Positions 25,574 through 34,522 of a stretch of DNA of 64,000 bases are shown here, piece after piece. The stretch is taken from NCBI RefSeq assembly GCF_041734645.1, contig NZ_CP162010.1, positions 1,178,001-1,242,000 on the forward strand, in the 5' to 3' direction. The notes below the pieces were generated by a model, which saw only the letters and a list, made by a program, of their open reading frames with translations, had not been told where the DNA came from and searched no databases. Every line of letters begins with the position of its first letter. Position 1 is the stretch's first letter. Position numbers and translations under genes: made by a program. Source of the stretch: Rodentibacter sp901420285 (GTDB lineage: Bacteria; Pseudomonadota; Gammaproteobacteria; Enterobacterales; Pasteurellaceae).

Positions 25574-28213
25574 ATGACGGATTCAATCCAATCATCCATT
25601 ACCTCTGTCAATATTGAAGAAGAACTCAAATCTTCCTATCTCGACTACGCGATGTCGGTCATTGTTGGACGAGCTTTGCCCGATGTGCGTGATGGCTTAA
25701 AACCGGTTCATCGCCGCGTATTGTTCTCAATGGATCGCGAAGGCAATACAGCGAATAAAAAATATGTGAAATCGGCTCGTGTGGTGGGTGATGTAATCGG
25801 TAAATATCACCCGCACGGCGATTCTGCCGTGTACGACACCATCGTGCGTATGGCGCAACCGTTCTCTCTTCGTTATATGTTGGTTGATGGTCAGGGCAAC
25901 TTCGGTTCGATCGATGGCGATGCGCCGGCGGCGATGCGTTATACCGAAGTGCGTATGCAAAAAATCACGCAAGCCTTATTAACGGACTTGGATAAAGAAA
26001 CCGTAAATTTCTCGCCTAACTATGACGGCGAATTGATGATTCCAGACGTATTGCCGACCCGTATTCCGGCGCTTTTGGCAAACGGTTCTTCCGGTATTGC
26101 CGTAGGGATGGCAACTAATATCCCGCCGCACAATTTAAACGAAGTATTAAACGGCTGCTTGGCATATATTGACAATAACGAGATCACGATTGATGAACTC
26201 ATGCAACATATTCCGGGTCCGGACTTTCCAACCGCCGCGCTAATTAATGGTCGTAAAGGCATTGAGGAAGCCTACCGTACCGGTCGAGGTAAAGTTTATG
26301 TTCGTGCACGTGCAGCGGTCGAAACAAATGATAAAGGCCGCGAGCAAATCATCGTGTCTGAATTGCCGTACCAAGTCAACAAAGCAAAATTAGTAGAAAA
26401 AATTGCAGAATTAATTCGCGAGAAAAAAATCGAAGGCATCAGCAATATCACCGACCTTTCTAACAAAGAAGGGATCCGCATTGAAATCGATATCAAACGC
26501 GATGCAGTCGGCGAAGTGGTATTAAATCACCTTTACTCGCTTACCCAAATGCAAGTTACGTTCGGCATTAACATGGTGGCGTTGGATCACGGTCAGCCGC
26601 GTTTGTTCAACTTAAAAGAAATCATTGAAGCCTTCGTCTTGCATCGTCGCGAAGTGGTGACCCGTCGTTCGATCTTCGAACTTCGTAAAGCGCGCGAACG
26701 TACCCATATTTTAGAAGGCTTGGCGGTGGCGCGTTCGAATATCGATGAAATGATTTCTATCATTCGTAATTCGAAAAATCGTGAAGAAGCGGCAAATGCC
26801 ATTAGTTCACGCTCCTGGGCGCTGCACAGCGACATAATCAATTTACTAGATATATCCGCAAAACCGGATGATTTAGAAGAAAATCTCGGTATTCAAGGCG
26901 AGCAATATTATTTGTCGCTGGCTCAAGTAAACGCAATTTTAGAGCTTCGCTTACACCGTTTAACCGGCATTGCTTTTGAAGAAGTCGTTGCAGAGTATCA
27001 AGAATTATTGGTAAAAATTGCCGATCTCCTACATATTTTAAGCAGCGCGGAACGCTTAATGGAAGTGATTCGCGAAGAATTAACAGAAGTGAAAAGTCAA
27101 TTTGGTGACGAGCGCCGTACCGAAATTACCAGCGCTTCCGGCGATATTGATTTGGAAGATCTTATCGTCCAAGAAGACGTGGTAGTGACGCTTTCTCATG
27201 AAGGTTACGTGAAATATCAACCACTAACTGACTACGAGGCACAACGTCGCGGCGGTAAAGGAAAATCCGCAACGAAGATGAAAGAAGAAGATTTCATCGA
27301 AAAACTGCTTGTGGCAAATACCCACGATACGATTCTCTGCTTCTCTAGCCGCGGACGTTTATACTGGTTGAAAGTGTATCAACTTCCACAAGCTAGTCGT
27401 GGCGCACGCGGTCGTCCGATTGTAAATATTTTGCCGTTACAAGAAAATGAACGGATTACCGCAATTCTGCCGGTTTCCGCATATGAAGAAGATAAATTCG
27501 TGGTGATGGTAACAGCCGGCGGTATTGTGAAGAAAATTGCCCTTACCGAATTCAGCCGCCCGCGTTCAAACGGCATTATTGCCCTTAACTTACGTGACGA
27601 AGACGAGCTTATCGGCGTGGATCTCACCGACGGCAGTAACGAAATTATGTTGTTCTCTGCGCAAGGTCGCGTGGTGCGTTTCGCAGAAAGCGCAGTGCGT
27701 GCGATGGGACGTTTGGCAACAGGTGTGCGCGGCATTAAACTGGCACTTACCAATGAAATATCCGATGACGAAAGCGCAATCGAAATTGAGGAGGTGTCCG
27801 ATGATAATGCAGAAGAAACCCTTGATCTCAATATCGACAAAGTAGTTTCTTTGGTTATTCCGAAAAATGACGGCGCAATTTTAACCGCAACTCAAAATGG
27901 CTACGGCAAACGTACTCAATTAAGCGAATACCCAACCAAATCTCGCAACACTAAAGGGGTGATCTCGATCAAAGTCAGCGAGCGTAACGGTAAAGTAGTT
28001 GCTGCGACTCAAGTGGAAGAAACCGACCAAATTATGTTGATCACCGATGCGGGAACCTTGGTTCGTACGCGTGTGAGCGAAGTCGGCATTGTAGGCCGTA
28101 ACACCCAAGGTGTGCGCCTGATTCGCACCGCAGACGACGAACACGTAGTCAGCCTTGAACGCGTTTGTGATGCAGATGAAGATGTATCGGAAGACGCAGA
28201 TTCGGAAGAATAA
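25574..28213 (+). CDS. gyrA: GyrA, DNA gyrase subunit A
   Basis: The 879-residue subunit breaks and rejoins DNA for negative supercoiling. I start it at the ATG at 25574, with AAGGAAT upstream; seven codons upstream in frame would start within the leader. The catalytic tyrosine lies in AMRYTEVRM near residue 122. The quinolone region reads HPHGDSAVYDT with the usual Ser and Asp, so no resistance substitution is seen there. The C-terminal beta-pinwheel has the GyrA box QRRGGKG and ends in an acidic tail. gyrB is not in the window. Confidence 0.98.
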   Translation: MTDSIQSSITSVNIEEELKSSYLDYAMSVIVGRALPDVRDGLKPVHRRVLFSMDREGNTANKKYVKSARVVGDVIGKYHPHGDSAVYDTIVRMAQPFSLRYMLVDGQGNFGSIDGDAPAAMRYTEVRMQKITQALLTDLDKETVNFSPNYDGELMIPDVLPTRIPALLANGSSGIAVGMATNIPPHNLNEVLNGCLAYIDNNEITIDELMQHIPGPDFPTAALINGRKGIEEAYRTGRGKVYVRARAAVETNDKGREQIIVSELPYQVNKAKLVEKIAELIREKKIEGISNITDLSNKEGIRIEIDIKRDAVGEVVLNHLYSLTQMQVTFGINMVALDHGQPRLFNLKEIIEAFVLHRREVVTRRSIFELRKARERTHILEGLAVARSNIDEMISIIRNSKNREEAANAISSRSWALHSDIINLLDISAKPDDLEENLGIQGEQYYLSLAQVNAILELRLHRLTGIAFEEVVAEYQELLVKIADLLHILSSAERLMEVIREELTEVKSQFGDERRTEITSASGDIDLEDLIVQEDVVVTLSHEGYVKYQPLTDYEAQRRGGKGKSATKMKEEDFIEKLLVANTHDTILCFSSRGRLYWLKVYQLPQASRGARGRPIVNILPLQENERITAILPVSAYEEDKFVVMVTAGGIVKKIALTEFSRPRSNGIIALNLRDEDELIGVDLTDGSNEIMLFSAQGRVVRFAESAVRAMGRLATGVRGIKLALTNEISDDESAIEIEEVSDDNAEETLDLNIDKVVSLVIPKNDGAILTATQNGYGKRTQLSEYPTKSRNTKGVISIKVSERNGKVVAATQVEETDQIMLITDAGTLVRTRVSEVGIVGRNTQGVRLIRTADDEHVVSLERVCDADEDVSEDADSEE

Positions 28214-28222
28214 TCTGAAACT

Positions 28223-28251
28223 AAAAAGTGCGGGATTTTCCCGCACTTTTT
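28223..28251 (+). terminator. Terminator after gyrA
   Basis: AAAAAGTGCGGGA and TCCCGCACTTTTT form a 13-bp stem with a 3-base loop. The arms are uptake-signal-like but carry GGG instead of GGT. Confidence 0.9.
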
Positions 28252-28264
28252 GGTTTATTAAAAT

Positions 28265-28276
28265 AGCACCGCATTG
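28265..28276 (-). repeat. Single CAATGCGGTGCT repeat between gyrA and the next gene
   Basis: An exact copy in minus orientation lies in the extended context AAAATAGCACCGCATTGAAA, 41 bases beyond the stop of the leftward gene at 28317. Confidence 0.85.
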
Positions 28277-28316
28277 AAACCATATCCACAAGCGGCAAAA
28301 TGATTTTGTTTTTCCA

Positions 28317-29117
28317 TTAAACGAACAACATCCAAAGCGGTAAACAAGAGGCGATAAAAAGCAAAATAAACAAGCTGTTGGTGCTTAACGTCCATTTTTG
28401 CAAGCTATGAATTACTAAAATCGCCGCAATAGCAAAATGGCAGACAAAATAAATGGCATACGCAAAAACACCTTCAGCGCTCGGTTCATTTTCGCCGCCG
28501 AGCAGTATGAACATGAAAATTAGCACCGCATTGAAAGCAAGCAAGAGAACCATCGTAGGCGGCAATAAGGCGATAAAACCTTGCAAACGATTACGCGCAA
28601 TGACTAAAGTTAAATTCGCCAGTACCACGCCGGCGAGCATTGGTGCAAGCGGGTTATATTCGACGAAGGCACCCGACGGCAATATCCCGAACAACATCAA
28701 ATAACTTAACAAACCAAAGCCCGCCACCAACGCTGCCATGCGTAAAAAGCCGTTACGCAAATTATGCGCTTTCGGTTGTTTGTAAATAAAATAAACAACG
28801 GACAAGCCACATAAACTCATCAGATTCGTCAGCGTATAGTGGTAAGCCGGTAACAAACTGATCACCAACCAAACCACCCAGTAAAGCGCAAAAACCAAAT
28901 TTACTTTAACCAACCGAGCGCATTGCCCCGGACAAATTTCGCCTTTATAAAAAACCAACAAAGAAAGCAATTGCGCCGTTAACACGCCCACCGCCAAATG
29001 TGGAATGGCTTGTGGCTGTAATTGTAAGGAAAACATAAAAAGATCCACCGCCAGCACCATACCGATGGACAGTACAGCAAGCAATGCAGCGCGAAAAGTT
29101 GAAGATTGTTCCGACAT
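28317..29117 (-). CDS. Integral membrane protein, unrecognised
   Basis: The 266-residue protein has about eight strongly hydrophobic segments with few charges between them, and one short Cys-containing loop (EICPGQCAR) near residue 60. I cannot assign a family. It starts MSEQSSTFRAA and is divergent from the TRIC-like gene. It holds an exact copy of the dispersed repeat at 28522-28533, translated as FNAVL within a predicted membrane helix. Confidence 0.7.
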   Translation of the reverse strand: MSEQSSTFRAALLAVLSIGMVLAVDLFMFSLQLQPQAIPHLAVGVLTAQLLSLLVFYKGEICPGQCARLVKVNLVFALYWVVWLVISLLPAYHYTLTNLMSLCGLSVVYFIYKQPKAHNLRNGFLRMAALVAGFGLLSYLMLFGILPSGAFVEYNPLAPMLAGVVLANLTLVIARNRLQGFIALLPPTMVLLLAFNAVLIFMFILLGGENEPSAEGVFAYAIYFVCHFAIAAILVIHSLQKWTLSTNSLFILLFIASCLPLWMLFV

Positions 29118-29240
29118 AATCTAAACCTATGCAAAAAATAATGCGCCATTATGCTAAAAATCAGCCTTGTTTTAAAGTAGAATGAGCCCGCTTTTAATCG
29201 CACCTTTGCACGTTTAGCAAGGCTTCACAAGGAACATTAA

Positions 29241-29903
29241 ATGTTACTCAGCGTTTTATACATTATCGGTATCACCGCCGAAGGAATGACGGGCGCTTTA
29301 GCCGCCGGTAGAGAAAAAATGGATATTTTCGGCGTAATTATCATTGCTTCGGTAACCGCCATCGGTGGCGGCTCGGTGCGCGATGTGTTACTTGGGCACT
29401 ACCCGCTCGGCTGGGTGAAACACCCCGAATATTTTTTAATGGTGGCGACCGCAGCCGTCGTTACTGTATATGTGGCGCCGTTTATTAATCACTTTATGCG
29501 CTATTTTCGCACCATTTTCTTAGTGTTGGACGCCATGGGTTTGGTGGTATATTCCATCATCGGCGCACAAATCGCCATGGATATGGGATACAGCTTAACA
29601 ATCGTCTGTATCGCCGGCTGTATCACCGGAGCTTTCGGTGGTGTATTACGCGATTTGCTTTGCAACCGTATTCCTCTCGTATTCCAAAAAGAACTCTACG
29701 CCAGCGTTGCCTTGTTCGCCACACTCATTTATTACGCTTTCAGTATGCTGCAGATGGAACACAATCTCGCTGTACTCCTCACCTTAATAAGCAGCTTTAC
29801 CTTACGCATTTTGGCGATTCGTTTCGAATGGGGCTTACCGGTGTTTAACTATCAAGATCTCACGCCGCAAGAACAAGATAAATTACCTAAAAAAAAGAAA
29901 TAG
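29241..29903 (+). CDS. TRIC/UPF0126 family membrane protein (YicG-like)
   Basis: The 220-residue protein has about seven hydrophobic segments in two repeated halves. Each half carries the family glycine motif: AIGGGSVRDVLLG in the first and GAFGGVLRDLLCN in the second. Bacterial members have been shown to form trimeric cation channels; the physiological role is unclear. AAGGAAC precedes the ATG. It ends in a lysine-rich tail. Confidence 0.88.
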   Translation: MLLSVLYIIGITAEGMTGALAAGREKMDIFGVIIIASVTAIGGGSVRDVLLGHYPLGWVKHPEYFLMVATAAVVTVYVAPFINHFMRYFRTIFLVLDAMGLVVYSIIGAQIAMDMGYSLTIVCIAGCITGAFGGVLRDLLCNRIPLVFQKELYASVALFATLIYYAFSMLQMEHNLAVLLTLISSFTLRILAIRFEWGLPVFNYQDLTPQEQDKLPKKKK

Positions 29904-29994
29904 CGGTAATGACACAAAACCGAAATTACGGCGTGCCGCGCGGCTGTGGAATTTATCTAAAGCTTAAGTCGTTTTATTTTTCTTTATTCGAAAC

Positions 29995-30028
29995 AGCACC
30001 GCATTCAAAGCGGTTCCAATGCGGTGCT
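29995..30028. repeat. Inverted pair of the CAATGCGGTGCT repeat
   Basis: AGCACCGCATTC (one mismatch) and the exact CAATGCGGTGCT at 30017-30028 form a hairpin about 90 bases after the TRIC-like gene. The right arm is followed by GTTGAGC rather than a long T tract. Confidence 0.8.
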
Positions 30029-30101
30029 GTTGAGCGATCTCAGCGTATTGGAAATAACAGATCGATTTGATGAAAAATCCTGCGTTCAATCGGACACAAA
30101 A

Positions 30102-30138
30102 AAACCGCACTTCAGTCTCCTAAAGTGCGGTTGTTTTT
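30102..30138. terminator. Inverted uptake-signal terminator at the end of pntB
   Basis: AACCGCACTT and AAGTGCGGTT form a perfect 10-bp stem, with A and T runs on either side, so it can act in both directions. Both arms are Hin-type uptake signals. Confidence 0.9.
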
Positions 30139-30146
30139 AGCGCGTT

Positions 30147-31571
30147 TTACAGCGCTTTTAAAATATCCTCTACCCGTTCTTTCGCATCACCAAAGAGCAT
30201 TTGCGTGTTTTCTTTGAAGAACAACGGATTTTGTACGCCGGCATAGCCCACCGCCATTGAACGCTTGAAGACGATTACATTTTGAGCTTTCCACACTTCC
30301 AATACCGGCATGCCGGCGATTGGGCTGTTCGGATCTTCCATCGCCGCCGGGTTTACCGTGTCGTTGGCGCCAATAACCAATACCACATCGGTATCGGCGA
30401 AATCGTCATTGATTTCGTCCATTTCAAGCACCACGTCGTAAGGCACTTTCGCTTCCGCTAACAGTACGTTCATATGGCCCGGTAAACGGCCGGCAACTGG
30501 GTGAATACCGAAACGTACATTCACGCCGCGTTCGCGTAATTTCGCGGTTAGATCGGCAACCGGATATTGCGCTTGTGCGACCGCCATACCGTATCCTGGT
30601 GTGATAATGACAGAATTGGCATTTTTCAACAATTCCGCCACCTCTTCTGCCGTAGTTTCGCGATGCTCGCCTTGTTCTTCATCGGAAGATACTTGAACAT
30701 CGTTACCAAAACCACCGGCGATGACACTGATAAATGAACGGTTCATCGCTTTACACATAATGTAAGAAAGAATCGCACCGGAAGAACCGACCAGCGCACC
30801 GGTCACGATAAGCAAGTCGTTGTTCAACATAAAACCCGCCGCGGCCGCTGCCCAACCGGAATAGGAGTTAAGCATTGACACCACCACCGGCATATCCGCA
30901 CCACCGATAGATGCCACTAAATGCCAGCCGAATGCAAGGGCAATCGCCGTCATTAGTAATACCGGGAAAATGTTGTCCGGATTGTTTAAGAACGCCACCA
31001 TCAATAAAGCAGACACCACTAATGCCGCTAAATTGAGTTTATGACGATGTGGCAACATGAGCGCTTTTGAATTGATTTTGCCGCTAAGTTTACCGAACGC
31101 GACTACGGAACCGGTAAAGGTGACCGCACCGATAAAGATGCCGAGGAACACTTCTACATTGTGGATGTTGCTCAACACCGCTTGTTCGGCGAAAAACGCC
31201 GCTTGCGCCACCGCATCCAACCCTTCCGGCAGCACCGCATTGTGATGTAAACCGTAGCTGTTAAAGCCGACAAGCACCGCAGCCAAACCCACGAAACTGT
31301 GAAGAATCGCCACCAGTTCCGGCATTTCGGTCATTTCAACTTTTAATGCGCGTTGTACGCCGATTGCCCCACCGATAATCATTGCAATGATGATCCAAAA
31401 TGTGCCTTCTGAATGCGGCCCGAAAATGGTAGCGATAAGGGCGATTGTCATCCCGACAATCCCGAACCAGCAACCTGCTTTGGCGGTTTCATGTTTAGAA
31501 AGACCGGCCAAACTCATGATGAAAAGTAATGCTGCTAAAATATACGCAGCCTGTACTAAACCTTCAGACAT
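30147..31571 (-). CDS. pntB: PntB, NAD(P) transhydrogenase subunit beta
   Basis: The 474-residue inner-membrane subunit has about eight or nine transmembrane segments (domain II) followed by the NADP-binding domain III with GYGMAVAQAQ and KRSMAVGYAG. With PntA it couples proton re-entry to hydride transfer from NADH to NADP. It starts ten bases after pntA. A repeat copy lies inside at 31231-31242, read as HHNAVLPEG. Confidence 0.97.
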   Translation of the reverse strand: MSEGLVQAAYILAALLFIMSLAGLSKHETAKAGCWFGIVGMTIALIATIFGPHSEGTFWIIIAMIIGGAIGVQRALKVEMTEMPELVAILHSFVGLAAVLVGFNSYGLHHNAVLPEGLDAVAQAAFFAEQAVLSNIHNVEVFLGIFIGAVTFTGSVVAFGKLSGKINSKALMLPHRHKLNLAALVVSALLMVAFLNNPDNIFPVLLMTAIALAFGWHLVASIGGADMPVVVSMLNSYSGWAAAAAGFMLNNDLLIVTGALVGSSGAILSYIMCKAMNRSFISVIAGGFGNDVQVSSDEEQGEHRETTAEEVAELLKNANSVIITPGYGMAVAQAQYPVADLTAKLRERGVNVRFGIHPVAGRLPGHMNVLLAEAKVPYDVVLEMDEINDDFADTDVVLVIGANDTVNPAAMEDPNSPIAGMPVLEVWKAQNVIVFKRSMAVGYAGVQNPLFFKENTQMLFGDAKERVEDILKAL

Positions 31572-31581
31572 TGTGCGCTCC

Positions 31582-33114
31582 TTAACCTTTTCTAAACATT
31601 GCTAACATACGTTGTGTCACGCGGAAACCACCAAAAATATTGATGCTTGCCACCAAAATTGCCACAAAGGCAAGTGCGCTAATAAAGAAGTTGCCTTGAC
31701 CGATTTGTAACAACGCCCCCACAATAATAATGCCGGAAATCGCATTGGTCACCGCCATTAATGGGGTGTGAAGTGCATGGCTGACGTTCCAAACTACGTA
31801 ATAACCCACCACACAAGCCAATACGAACACGGTGAAGTGTGATAAGAAGGCTGCCGGTGCCACGGAAGCTAACCACAGAAACAACACGCCGACACCTGCC
31901 ATTACGCCGTATTTCACGCGAGGATCGGTCGGTTTTGCTTCTTTTTTCTCGGCTGCCGGTGCTGCTTTTGCTTCTTGTTTTGGTTGAGCGGATACTTGGA
32001 TTTGTGCCGGCGGAATTTCTTCCCCGTCGCGTACCACAGTTACGCCGCGCAATACTACGTCGTCAAAATCAATATTGATGTTGCCGTCTTTCTCTTTGCA
32101 CAACAGTTTCAATAAGTTCACTAAGTTTGTGCCGTAAAGTTGAGAAGATTGAGTTGGCAAACGGCTTGGGAAATCGGTGTAACCAATAATTTTCACTTGG
32201 TTTTCTGTGGTCACCACTTTACCGGCTTCGGTATATTCGCAGTTACCACCCGTTGCTGCCGCCAAATCCACAATCACCGAACCCGGTTTCATGGAATCCA
32301 CCATTTCTTTGGTGATTAAGCGTGGCGCCGGTTTACCCGGAATCGCTGCCGTAGTGATGATAATATCTACTTCTTTGGCTTGTTCTGCATAAAGCGCCAT
32401 CGCACGGCGGTTGAATTCTTCCGACATCACTTTCGCATAACCATCGCCACTGCCGCCTTCTTCTTTGAAATCAATTTCTAAGAAGCTTGCACCCATACTT
32501 TGCACTTGCTCTTTCACTTCAGGACGAGAGTCAAAAGCACGCACAATCGCACCAAGGCTGTTTGCCGCACCGATTGCCGCCAAGCCCGCGACGCCAGCAC
32601 CAATCACCAACACTTTAGCCGGCGGAACTTTACCTGCCGCGGTAATTTGACCGGTGAAGAAACTGCCAAACTCGTGGGCGGCTTCAATCACCGCACGATA
32701 ACCGGAAATATTCGCCATAGAGGAAAGCGCATCCAAAGCTTGCGCACGTGAAATACGAGGCACCGCATCCATCGCAAGCACATTGATTTTCTTCGCGGTC
32801 AGTTTTTTCATGAGCTCCGGATTTTGCATACGCCAAATGAAGCTCACAAGCGTCGCGCCCTCTTTCATTTGGGCAATTTCTTCATCCGTTGGCGGATTCA
32901 CCTTAAAGATAATATCCGATTGCCAAATTTCAGCTGCCGTGCCAATTTTCGCGCCCGCGTCTAAAAATGCTTGATCCTCAAAACTCGCTTTAAAACCTGC
33001 ATCGTGTTCTACGATCACGTCAAAGCCCAATTTCAAGATCTGCTGAACCGTTTTCGGCGTCGCCGCCACACGGCTTTCATTATCAAGCAGCTCTCTTGGT
33101 ACACCAATTAACAT
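31582..33114 (-). CDS. pntA: PntA, NAD(P) transhydrogenase subunit alpha
   Basis: The 510-residue subunit binds NAD. I start it at the ATG at 33114 with GAGGG upstream, giving the standard MLIGVPRELL; 24 in-frame residues upstream look like leader sequence. The NAD-binding Rossmann motif is VIGAGVAGLAAIGAANSLGA, preceded by NISGYRAVIEAA. An Ala/Lys/Glu-rich linker (about residues 375-400) and about four transmembrane segments follow. It forms an operon with pntB. Confidence 0.97.
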   Translation of the reverse strand: MLIGVPRELLDNESRVAATPKTVQQILKLGFDVIVEHDAGFKASFEDQAFLDAGAKIGTAAEIWQSDIIFKVNPPTDEEIAQMKEGATLVSFIWRMQNPELMKKLTAKKINVLAMDAVPRISRAQALDALSSMANISGYRAVIEAAHEFGSFFTGQITAAGKVPPAKVLVIGAGVAGLAAIGAANSLGAIVRAFDSRPEVKEQVQSMGASFLEIDFKEEGGSGDGYAKVMSEEFNRRAMALYAEQAKEVDIIITTAAIPGKPAPRLITKEMVDSMKPGSVIVDLAAATGGNCEYTEAGKVVTTENQVKIIGYTDFPSRLPTQSSQLYGTNLVNLLKLLCKEKDGNINIDFDDVVLRGVTVVRDGEEIPPAQIQVSAQPKQEAKAAPAAEKKEAKPTDPRVKYGVMAGVGVLFLWLASVAPAAFLSHFTVFVLACVVGYYVVWNVSHALHTPLMAVTNAISGIIIVGALLQIGQGNFFISALAFVAILVASINIFGGFRVTQRMLAMFRKG

Positions 33115-33435
33115 ACTGTTTCCCTCTGTTTGATGATTGGGTTGATGATTGCGAAATGGGCTGCCCCATTTTCCTGTAAATGACAAACGTCAAGCGACAT
33201 TCACTCTATCACTGTTCCCTTTAAAAGAGGTAGGCTTTTTTAACTGGTTTTACAAGATATTGCGATAGGTTGCATAAAAATGAAGGAAAATGCGGCAAAC
33301 AACATTGTCCCGGGCCAATTTATTCGTTTCAATGCGGTGCCAATCGCGTTGCCATGCCGCGTTTTGATAAATTCCGAGCTGAAAACAAACCATTGAATTT
33401 TGAAGCCGGTGAAGCAGCGAAAAAATTCCATAAAA
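33115..33435. other. Intergenic stretch upstream of pntA
   Basis: No convincing gene is visible. One unrecognised short plus-strand frame (33270-33476, with MPRFDKFRAENKPLNFEAGEAA) runs into the terminator and lacks a good ribosome binding site. A near-copy of the dispersed repeat is at 33330-33341. The pntA promoter must lie here but I could not identify it with confidence. Confidence 0.5.
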
Positions 33436-33474
33436 AAACATCGCACTTTGAGAAATCAAAGTGCGATGTTTTTT
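33436..33474. terminator. Terminator at the end of the YjbR-like gene
   Basis: AACATCGCACTTTGA and TCAAAGTGCGATGTT pair over 15 bases around a 3- to 4-base loop, with A and T runs on both sides. The stem includes an uptake-signal-like AAGTGCG. It starts ten bases after the stop of the leftward gene. Confidence 0.9.
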
Positions 33475-33483
33475 AATGTGTTT

Positions 33484-34266
33484 TTACTTTTCGCTAGCAT
33501 CACCAGTCAACAGTGCAATTTCCTGTTTTAATGCATAAGGCATATGCCGTGGGCTGCGTACGGAAGTGACACCGAATTGAGCCATTTTTGCGCGTGGAAT
33601 GAGATTTTTATCATATTCTTTCAAGCAACGAATTTTCATCACCCGCTTCACCTGTAAATCATCCGTGCGTTTTTGCCGATACGGAATGTTTACCTCCAAC
33701 ACCAGGCATTTATAGCGAATAGCCCCCGTAGGTTCAGTGATGTACATATACACAATGTCATCCAAGGCAATATTGTTGCTCTGCTTCCAATAAATTTCAC
33801 CACCTTCGCGCAAGTCTTTCTCCACATCGTAATATTTCGGGTTAGCCGGCACGATCCATTCTGTATAACGGGCGATCCCAAGTTGCTTTTTCACTTGTCG
33901 GGTAGCAGTGAGATCAAAACTGGCATTTAATAAAAACAGTATGCTGTCGTTATCTACAGAGCCATCTAGCAACACCGTCATCCAATGATTTTTATTCATG
34001 TGGTACGCCGGTAAAAAACCGGCTTGCGGCAAAAATACGCTTAGCATTTCAGGGGAACATTTCACGTTCATCACCGCCAATTTCCCCGTGCCGCTTAGCC
34101 CTAATGACGTCTTCTCAACATTCATCACAATGGCATACCATTTTCGATTATCGGCATGACGCAACACCGCATAATCCGGGTAGGACTTCCAAAGATATTC
34201 GGGCTGAGTGCCGTATTGTTTCAAGACATAATCGAATACCTGTTTAGCTAAATCTTGTTTTGCCAT
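33484..34266 (-). CDS. MmcQ/YjbR-like protein with an extra C-terminal domain
   Basis: The 260-residue protein starts at the ATG at 34266 with a perfect AGGAGG upstream. Residues 1-120 resemble the YjbR/MmcQ (CyaY-like) fold, with VFDYVLKQYG, KWYAIVMNV and NKNHWMTVLLDGSV. The second half has an IALDDIVYMYITEPTGAIRYKCLV segment that resembles EVE/PUA-like domains; that assignment is tentative. A two-domain protein of this kind suggests nucleic-acid binding, but no function is known. It ends in a strong terminator. Confidence 0.7.
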   Translation of the reverse strand: MAKQDLAKQVFDYVLKQYGTQPEYLWKSYPDYAVLRHADNRKWYAIVMNVEKTSLGLSGTGKLAVMNVKCSPEMLSVFLPQAGFLPAYHMNKNHWMTVLLDGSVDNDSILFLLNASFDLTATRQVKKQLGIARYTEWIVPANPKYYDVEKDLREGGEIYWKQSNNIALDDIVYMYITEPTGAIRYKCLVLEVNIPYRQKRTDDLQVKRVMKIRCLKEYDKNLIPRAKMAQFGVTSVRSPRHMPYALKQEIALLTGDASEK

Positions 34267-34357
34267 GTTAACCTCCTGTTTATTGCAGTGGTTTAATTCT
34301 ACGCTGAAAATGGGGCGATGTTCGATAAAAATGCCGATAAAGCCGCCCTGCCAAAAT

Positions 34358-34426
34358 AGCACCGCATTGAAGCCGCTTTATCTGCGCCCCCAATGCGGTG
34401 TTGTTTGGAGACTTCAATGCGGTGCT
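34358..34426. repeat. Cluster of three CAATGCGGTGCT repeats
   Basis: An exact minus copy (34358-34369) is followed by a plus copy with one mismatch (34391-34402) and an exact plus copy (34415-34426). A further half-copy TTCAATGCG lies at about 34437. The opposite orientations allow two alternative hairpins. The cluster lies between the znuA stop and the YjbR-like gene start. Confidence 0.85.
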
Positions 34427-34477
34427 ATTTCAGTAGTTCAATGCGCACCTGTTTTCCTTCTTTCCATCATCCTACAA

Positions 34478-34502
34478 AAAATGGCGGATAAAATCCGCCA
34501 TT
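34478..34502 (-). terminator. Terminator after znuA
   Basis: ATGGCGGAT and ATCCGCCAT form a 9-bp stem with a 3-base loop. On the reverse strand it is followed by TTTTTTGTAGG. It lies 20 bases after the znuA stop. Confidence 0.85.
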
Positions 34503-34522
34503 TCTTAAAAATCACCAATAAA

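Noticed and set aside
25574..28213. Quinolone-resistance mutation in gyrA
   Set aside because: The region reads HPHGDSAVYDT with the usual Ser and Asp, so there is no substitution at the two main positions.
33270..33476. 68-residue plus-strand frame upstream of pntA
   Set aside because: It has no good ribosome binding site, runs into a terminator hairpin and resembles no family I recognise. Mentioned only in the intergenic entry.
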